Assembly (NCBI GenBank): GCA_030272585.1
Contig: BSYQ01000006.1
Coordinates: forward strand, 1,017,001-1,081,000
Direction of reading: 5' to 3'
Length of the DNA stretch: 64,000 nucleotides
Source of the DNA: Bryopsis sp. KO-2023
Lineage: Eukaryota; Chlorophyta; Ulvophyceae; Bryopsidales; Bryopsidaceae
Shown: positions 56,604-64,000 of the stretch, piece by piece
Layout: each line of letters opens with the position of its first letter
Position numbering within the stretch: the first letter of the stretch is position 1
Notes under the pieces: model-generated
The model's input: only the letters and a program-made list of their open reading frames with translations
Database searches by the model: none
Told to the model about the DNA's origin: nothing
Made by a program: the position numbers and the translations under genes

Positions 56604-59600
56604 GAACTTCCCAATTCATGGATGGAATGAAGTTCTCTTTTGATGGTTCGAGATATATTTTTTTTATGTTGGAAACATTGGCTGCAATGGTGTGGTAGAT
56701 AAGGCACACATTGAGATTTATAAAAAGCCCCCCCCCAAAAAAAAAAAATTGATGGAAAAGGCACACAAAAGTGATATGTGTCGATTTTTCCCTATTTTTC
56801 AGGAGTCTATGTTGCTGGTTGAAGGGAGCAGCTTACAAGACAGTGTTGCGTCAAAGGGTGGTGGTGCAATTAGCTTACTATCCACAAATGCAACGATCGT
56901 AAAATCAAATTTCACAAGAAACATTGGAGGAAATGATGGAGGGGGTGCGATTGCCTCCGGGCATATAAGCTCAATGGCAGAAGTGAGGGTTAGAAATAAG
57001 AATCATATAACTTTTCTTTTGTCTGCATGTACAAAAAGCCTTCCCATCTTGGAACAGCAACAGCTGAAATATCTCTGGTTCCTTCACTTTGAACAGCATT
57101 TCTTTTTCTTTGTGTGTTTTTTTGCTAATGCAAGGAATTGCATGCCCCAGTGCTTTTAAGGTAGGCTTGTAAATGTCAATTGTGTTTGTTCCAGGCCAAA
57201 CCATATCTCAAAACAAAAGATTTATTGTTGAAAGACAACTCTGCACCAGGATCTGGAGGGGGAGCTATTCGCTCACTTGGTGTAGACCTAGAAATGGAGG
57301 GCTGCCTGTGTCAAAACAACTCTGCAGGGTTGGGAGGAGTTATTTATGTCACTCACTTTCAAGTAAGTCTTTCATTGGAGTATTTGTAGCTTATTTGCTT
57401 CTCAGAAATGATTTGAAAAAGAAACATAGTAATATTAATTAAAAGTAATGATCAAAGAAAAAAAAAGTAAAATAGAATAATAGTATTAGTCATAATCAAA
57501 AGTGGACCGATCTTGCAGGGTGTCTCCCCAAGTGCGACAATCAAAGCTACGAAATTCATTGGAAATGGAGCTGATGTTGGTGGAGGCATGTATGTGCAGA
57601 ATGGAGATGTTTCCATGTCTGACTGTGCCTTTGAATCCAACGTTGCCCAGTTCAAGGGTGGAGCATTGAATTGTGAAGTAAGTAATTGAAAGAACGAAAT
57701 TGAATCCGGTTCTGGAACGATGTGTTAAAACCAACAGGCAGCCACCTTACTTTTTGTCCAGTTGATTGTGGTGGCCAAAGAAGCATAGTTCCATGCACAA
57801 TCTCATGAAAAACAATATCTCCTGCAGGGGGTTGATTGAATAACGAGCCGAGATTCTGTTAGATCGAATCAAATCTTACAGCCCTCTGCCTTTTGTCTGT
57901 TTTGTTGAAGGATGAGACCTTAAAACTGTCGGCAGGCAACAAGAACTCAGTTTTGACAGTGCATTCCTCAAACTTCACTGGCAACAAGGCCGGCAAGCCT
58001 GAATCTGCTGGAGTGGAATCCATCAAAAGCAGAGGTGGAGCTGTGGGCATATCCGGGTTGGGTTTAGCCTCAGAATTCAAAGATTGCAACTTCTCGAGAA
58101 ACGTGGCTACGATTGGAGGAGCTGTGCATATTCGAGATGCGATAGGAGTGACTTTGGAGGGCTGCAGCTTTCAGCTGGGGGTCGCACTCACAGGAGGAGC
58201 CCTGTCAGTCATCAGTACTGCGGTCAAAGGGAACAACTTGACGTTTGTTGGCAATGCTGCCAAAGTTGGAGGTGCTGCCTACTTCACCCAGTTTGACACC
58301 GCTGCACTCAAAACCGACTTTGATGTGGTGGTATTCAGACTGGCCAAGTTTGTGGACAATTTTGCAACGGAAGGCGGTGGGGCTGTCGATCTGAGGGAGA
58401 GAATTTTTGAATGTGATTCTTGCCTTTTCGATTCCAACAGTGCTGGGTTTGGTGGGAACGAAATTGGATCTGGAGGTGCCATCAGAGCACTGCCAGCCTC
58501 GAATTTGACCCTCCTGAATTCATCTGTCATCAACTGCAGAGCGAGTCAGTCTGGTGGAGGGATTTATCTGGAGGATGCGATTTTCCGTGGTGAAAATCTC
58601 ACCATTGGGATTAACACTGCCATCGAAAATGGAGGTGGTTTTGCAATGCACTTTGCTAGCTTTGCCAGCAGCCAATTGGTTCCTTGGAGATGCAGCTCCT
58701 GTGGCATCCGGGGAAACCAGGCAAAAACAGGAGGTACTATGTGATGCTGTGCCAAGGATCTTATCCATTCAATACTTTGAGCGTGGACACGACTGACTCA
58801 CATTCTTTACAATGCTTTAAATGAAATTCTATTGACAAATAAGTACCCTGGCATTTGGTGCATTGCAATTTTGATATCACCTATATGTTGCATTGCACGG
58901 TTCCAGGTGGACTCCATGTTTCAGCAGACGAGCTGAGGCGGCCAAATTGTCAAGCCGCTGTCATTGTGGAAGAACTGTTGGGAAATTGTCAGCGCTCCCT
59001 CATGAAAATTGATTTGCCTGAAACTGAAGTGCGACTCGACAGCTCAGTCTTCCACGGCAATATGGCAGAGGATTCCGGGTCTGACATCTTTCTCAGTAAC
59101 TTCAAGAACAATGTTTGCTGTGACGATCTTTGCTGGAGCAAGGAAAGTGCACTGGACGAGGGTGTGGAGAAATGTGGATTAGGTCCAATATTACAAGAGG
59201 ATGAGACAAATTCATTTTCATTGGGGTCTGTTTTCGAATCAGTGTCCATATCTCCTTCCGGAGTACCGAAGCATTCCAGTGGTGAAGAGCTCCAGGCCAT
59301 CAAGATCACCCCCCTGGATTCCTTTGGCCAAGTTGCTATGGATAATGTGACTCTTAGAGTAGAAGTTGCAACTCCTGGAGGAGAACTGTTCGGCAGCCCT
59401 GTAACCAGTGAGGGTGTGTTGATGAGCGGACATCTCATCGTGACTGGAATGTTTATGAGGGGATTGCCGGGCCGCTACAATCTTTCCTTCAAGTTGACCT
59501 CACAGGATGGGAATAGGGTTGTGACTGAGGTAATGCCTGTGGATATCCGAGAGTGTGTCATCGGGGAGGTCTCCAGAGACAAAGGCCTGCGATGTGACAG

Positions 59601-61918
59601 ATGTGCCGACGACTTTTTTAGCTTTGATGTGACTGATGAGAATTGCACACCATGTCCAGTGGAGGAAGCCAAATGTTCTGGAGGCATATTGGTCCCCTTG
59701 GATGGGTTCTGGCATTCTGGACCTCTCTCATCTCAACTTCATGCGTGCTTGACTGAAGAAGCATGTACCTACCCAAATCGAACAGAAATTCTGTTTGTCT
59801 CCAACTTAAATTCCTCTGAAGATTATCCACAATGTGCACAGGTAAATAAGAAACCGTTGTTTTGGGAAATTCTCATGGTCTGTTGCAGGCAAAATGACGT
59901 TTGATAAATTTTTGTCGGCAGGGTTACAGGGACAGACTGTGTGGGAGCTGCGATACATCGCATGGGAAAAGTCGCTTCAAATGTACAAAATGTCAGGGAG
60001 GGGTGCCTGCCGGGCTGGGAATTGGGGTGGTTATGCTGGCACTGGCAGTTTTATCCCTCATCTATGTGAAAAGCGCTGCAAAGTATTCTGAAGGAGTGCT
60101 TGGTAAACGCTCAGATGCCAAAAGTGCAAGTAATGCTGCTCTATCAGGATCCCATGGCGGGTTTAACCTTCCAGCCTTTATTGTTGGGGAGATTCCAGAC
60201 CAACACATACAGACACCACCCCAAAATGACCCACCAAGAAAATCGAGACCATCCGACATTTTCAAGGTGGGAAATTCATGTAACACAAATTCCAAATTTA
60301 TGAATTTTTTTTCGTTGCAAAAAAATGTTCAACGAAAAAAAAAAATAATAATAAAAGTTCCAGCCATCGATTTGAGAGACAAAAAACATTTGAGATTTTT
60401 TGTGCTCTTTGTGTTGTCTTTCAGATTCTTGTCAATTTTTTTCAAGTGACTGGATCTGCTGCAGCCATCAATGTGGGCTGGACTCGAAGCATGCTGATGT
60501 TGTTCACCTCCTGGGGTAGGTTTTCAGTCAGCATATAGAAAACGTTTCTTGGGGGAGTGTTTGAAATAAGAAAGTTACTTTTGAACATATGACACTGTTC
60601 TGCAAATGAAATGAATCAACATTGTCTTTATTCGTGTGCAGACATTACCTCAGGTGTGGCCGATAGCAACAGTTTTTTTTCGTTGGAGTGTGCGTTTTCA
60701 TCGGGAAAAAACAATCTCGCCAGATCCATCCAGACATCTATTTTCCTGGCATTTGTACCATTCATGGTCTGGGCGGTGCTTGTCACGGTCCATTACGGCC
60801 ATGCATCAGGGGGCAAAAAATCGTTCAAGGATATCAAACTTTGGTCTTGTGTTGCGCTCTTGGCTGTGCAACAAGCATCTTACATCAGGTAGAATTTTCT
60901 CTAGTTTTTTTTCAATTTTATTTTTTTTGGAAGTATGTTGACAACCTTGAAGGGTCCAAGCTGACAGGTCTTTCCTCTTTCGGGACAGGGAGCGGCATAC
61001 TTTTTTTGAAGCAGTTGATTCCGTGAACATAATTCCATCTAAAATGCTGCTACAATGCGTGGTGTTGGGTTGGTCCAGAGGTTGAATTTTTGCAACTTTT
61101 GACTCTCTGTATGTTGTGATTGCAGCGTGACAAGGACGCTTGTTCGGATATTCTACTGTGTGGATGTCAGCCCTGTGGAAGGTCTGTTTTGGGTCCAAGA
61201 CACCAGCGTACGTTGCTACACAGGATCCCATGCGTTCCTTGTTGGCTTTGTTGGAGCACCAGGGTTGCTGCTGATCTCGATAGGATTCCCTGGATGGCTG
61301 CTGTTCAAACTCACCCGGAGCACAGAGAGCCTGGAACAAGAACAGGTTGTCAGACTGTATGGCTTCTTGTATCAAGCATACAAAAAAAATGTGGCGTCTT
61401 GGGAAGTTGTGATCTTGCTAAGGAAAGCGTTGCTTGCTGCAGTGGTGGTGTTTGGACGGACTTTGGGGGAAGGTGTCCAAGCTAGTCTGGCCCTCGTAGT
61501 CATGGTTGGGTCAATTGTTCTGCAAACGCAGTTTCAACCGTTTCTGGAATCCAAGCTTAACAGTCTGGAGCTGAGCTCTTTGGTGATTTCCACGTTAGCA
61601 TTCATCATTGGGAATCTGGTGGATCAGCCGGAAATGACTCATGGAGGGAGAGTGGCCATGTCTGTCATATTTATTGGCACGGCTGGCATTTATATCACAT
61701 ACATGCTGAAGCAAATTTTTGATGGATTTTTTGTGGAGCTCCGTGAAACGATGGAAAAATCAAATTCAGGCCGTTCATTGCCAACGGGCAATTTTAAACT
61801 TCTGATTGTTGCAGCCAAGAGCCACGTGAAAAAGACAAAAAACACCTTGAACAAGAAGAAGGCAATGTCAGTGAAAAGCGCTTTTTCTCATTCGTTTGGT
61901 GAGATGACACAAGTTTAG
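51840..61918 (+). CDS. Large receptor-like protein: signal peptide, Pmp-type beta-helix repeats, Cys-rich module, multi-pass TRP-like C-terminus
   Basis: Exon 1 (51840-51915) is a signal peptide (MWGGFLLLVPLVAAHIIDTQ); exon 2 is 52050-52314; exon 3 starts at 52521; these joins are phase-checked. About fourteen further exons to 58.7 kb carry the paired motifs GGA(I/A/L/V) and FxxN (TFQGNSATSTGGALWF; NFTKNQAQSGGAFF; CSFLENKAV; NFTRNIGGNDGGGAI; NFSRNVATIGGAVHI). These are the signature of chlamydial Pmp-type right-handed beta-helices. Exon 58905-59841 ends in a Cys-rich CDRCADDFFSF ... CTPCP module and the next adds CGSCDTSHG. Then come membrane spans: LGIGVVMLALAVLSLIYV, FLAFVPFMVWAVLVTVHY, AFLVGFVGAPGLLLISIGFPGW, VVILLRKALLAAVVVF, ASLALVVMVGSIVL, LSSLVISTLAFIIGNLV, MSVIFIGTAGIYITYM. 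A basic cytosolic tail ends the protein. The C-terminus resembles TRP-like families of protists and fungi. Ligand and function are unknown. Confidence 0.85.
56561..56603. repeat. (CTAT)n microsatellite
   Basis: Nearly eleven uninterrupted CTAT units in an intron of the Pmp/TRP-like gene. Confidence 0.95.
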
Positions 61919-63113
61919 TTTTAGTTTTAGTCTTGTTTTTTCAATCTTAATCAGAATTTGTCACAGTTTTGTCTTTTGCATGACAAGTAGGTTAAAAGAC
62001 CATGGTTAATGGACCCATTTTGGGTCAAACCCAATCTTCTTATATATTTGATAAAAATGCTGATAATTCGGCCAGCTAAAAAAATGGAAAAAAGAAATGG
62101 ATTAGCTCAGGTAATCTCGGCTGGTGGTAGTGGAGTAAACATGGCATTGGGGAGGTGATGGCCTCCTTTTGCCGCATTGTAATTATTAGTAATCATGGAG
62201 TTATCTTGTGTCACGTAATTTTACTAAAATTAAAACGGTGATGGAGGTGGAATGTCCGAATGTGGACTGTTTCGTTTTTTCTCGAGGCGAGCTGCTTGGG
62301 GGAGATGTGCTCTGTGCTGTTTCGATTTTCACCTTTTCTTCAATCGATCATGCATATTTTCTCTCTCTCATCCGGTATCATTCCCCCCTTCTTCTGGGTG
62401 GGGGTAAACCAAAATCAAACCCTGTTGGGGATTCGAGTAGAAACATAGAGCGAGGTCAGCAGAGTGGATCATCAAGGGCGTTTTCTTTTCTTTTCTTTCC
62501 TTTCATTGTTGGAGGAGGGCTGGGAGCAAAAAAATTGGAGTGAAAAAAATTCTTTTTTTCATTGAAAGATACCGGGAATTGGTAATTTTAGGTAGTTTTT
62601 TTGTTGCTCCAAATTTGATTTGGGGATAAATGGTCTCCCCAGCCCCTCCAAAGCTTGTGGTGTATCGAGAATCTGTTGTAGACGGAAAAACAAAGAGCCA
62701 GGTGCTGACAGGGGGGATACGCCGTTACTCGCAAGTGAACCAATGCCGTGGTAAGCAGAATCGGTGTCGGATTCGAAAAAAAAAACAGCGCCCACCTATC
62801 TTTTTCATGTCACGCCCCAGGTTTTCGAATGTCACAGACGTCAGGCACAATTCCGTGACAATTTCCGACACTGACGTGGACCCAATACACTTTTGGAAAA
62901 AATCGTATGAAGAGACCTCCGCCACAGGAAGCAAGCGCAACTACAAAACGCTCTCTCTCAACGAATCAAGGTTACGCCCTTTGTTCGTCCCCCTTCTCTG
63001 GGAATCGACTCACGGGACCTCACCCCCACCATTCCTGTCCATCAGCGGAATTCGCCGGCTCTGATCAGGCAATATCCTCAAAGCTTCGCGCCGCAGCCAT
63101 TCGAGTCGCTCCG
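61919..63113. other. Spacer between the tandem Pmp/TRP-like genes
   Basis: No convincing gene. An open frame beginning at an ATG at 62630 (VSPAPPKLVVYRESVVDG...) has no recognisable feature. The last ~65 bp match the leader of the first copy. Confidence 0.45.
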
Positions 63114-64000
63114 ATGTGGGGTGGATTCGCGCTGCTTGTGCTGGTCGCCGCCGCTCAGATCACAGTCACTCAAGCCCAAAAAAATTCTGGTGACCAAAAG
63201 CTGTATTGAGCGTGGGGAGGGGGAACGGGTCTTTGGATTTGACGAGAAGCTTTGCAGATCAAACCTAACGGTTTCGATTCAGATGATGCGGCGCCACGAT
63301 GCAAGGATGTGCGAATGCTGCTGAGTTCCACGGATTCCATAACGCTTGATGCCGACGCGCTGGCATCCGTTGGTGGTGGCCTTCAGCACGTTTTAGACTG
63401 TGTGCCCGAACGCGCAGCCGTCCAATTTGACCTGTCGGAATTGGAGCTGAATGACACGCTCAAGATTGAGCGCTCTGTTTCAATCGAAGGATCGCGCGTC
63501 TCCATTCTCTGTTTGGACGACAACACACAGCCGATCATTGCAATCAGGTCGGGGCATGACTAGGAGCAACACTTCTCGCTGTCTAAAATGCTTTATATCA
63601 GACAGACTTGACATATTTTCGATCTCACAGAGAAGATCAAAAAAGTGAATTGACAATTGCCTTCAAAGAAGAAAAAGAAAATATTAGAAGAATTATTAAC
63701 GATTTGAAAAAGAATGTTGGATTTCCTTCTAGGTCCAATGATGTGTTGCTCGGTGGCTTCAACTTTGTTGGGTGCAATCTCAACAGCACATCAGGGCTAA
63801 TCCAAGTGAAAGGAGCTGAAAATGTGACTTTGACGGACATGGTTTTTGAAAGCATTGTGAATACCAATGGACCTTCATGTCTTTTGGCAATCAATTCCAC
63901 CATTGAGATACAAAATGCCACTGCAAAAAACAACAGGGGGGTGTATGGAGGGGCAATGTCCTTTGTGAGGGGATCTGAAGTGGTGGTCGTAGATTCTTCT
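63114..64000 (+). CDS. Second Pmp/TRP-like gene, 5' part (runs off the window)
   Basis: This copy has the same three-exon start as the gene at 51840. Exon 1 is 63114-63189 (signal peptide MWGGFALLVLVAAAQITVTQ, 76 nt as in copy 1). Exon 2 is 63283-63547 (265 nt as in copy 1; DVRMLLSSTDSITLDADALA). Exon 3 begins at 63733 (SNDVLLGGFNFVGCNLNSTS) and runs past the end of the window. Splice borders are homologous and no disruption is seen, so this looks like a functional tandem duplicate rather than a pseudogene. Confidence 0.9.

Noticed and set aside
62630-63064. Plus-strand frame of 144 codons between the tandem receptor genes
   Set aside because: Has an ATG but no recognisable features, and its end overlaps the leader region shared with copy 1.
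1-64000. tRNA, rRNA or snRNA genes
   Set aside because: I looked for T-loop-like GGTTCGAATC motifs with matching arms and found none that fold convincingly; a covariance-model search would settle this.

Overview
This window is nuclear DNA from an intron-rich eukaryote. Reading frames break into short exons bounded by GT...AG junctions, with microsatellites, LTR retrotransposons and a MITE between them. The gene set points to a photosynthetic protist: a pentatricopeptide-repeat protein, a RAP-domain organelle RNA-binding protein, a DCD-domain protein (a family described from plants), and a membrane cyclase with a bacterial-type solute-binding sensor, a combination I associate with green algae. 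I suggest an alga, perhaps of the green lineage; the species is not identifiable from what I see.

Layout. 1-~4 kb: right part of a Ty3/gypsy-type LTR element (A, plus strand) cut by the window edge. 5.5-10.1 kb: patatin-like phospholipase gene (minus) with a hAT-type MITE inside the exon just before its catalytic serine. 10-14 kb: gene-poor, rich in palindromes and hairpins. 14.5-20.8 kb: PPR gene and a two-KH-domain RNA-binding protein (both minus), the latter sharing a short divergent promoter with an acidic/EF-hand-like gene. 22.1-27.3 kb: complete, apparently young Ty3/gypsy-type element (B, minus) with identical LTRs, a 5-bp target duplication, a 2A-like motif in its gag leader and a canonical -1 slippery site before pol. 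27.5-35.2 kb: an unidentified gene, an acidic/P-loop kinase-like gene and a GT4 glycosyltransferase (all minus). 35.6-40.7 kb: receptor-type class III nucleotidyl cyclase (minus). 42.2-47.7 kb: RAP gene and DCD gene (plus). 48.1-51.7 kb: two closely packed minus-strand genes, one with a degenerate GHKL ATPase fold resembling meiotic TopoVIB-like or MutL proteins. 51.8-64 kb: a large secreted/membrane protein gene with Pmp-type beta-helix repeats and a multi-pass TRP-like C terminus, followed by the start of a tandem duplicate that leaves the window.

Most interesting points: the cyclase whose two catalytic halves have lost complementary residues; the 2A plus slippery-site organisation of element B; the MITE that may supply a new in-frame splice acceptor to the gene it hit; and the uneven divergence between the tandem Pmp/TRP-like genes. 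Exon joins were worked out by eye. Those I checked for phase (PPR, DCD, the first three exons of both Pmp-like copies, part of the patatin gene) are firm; others are approximate and said to be so.
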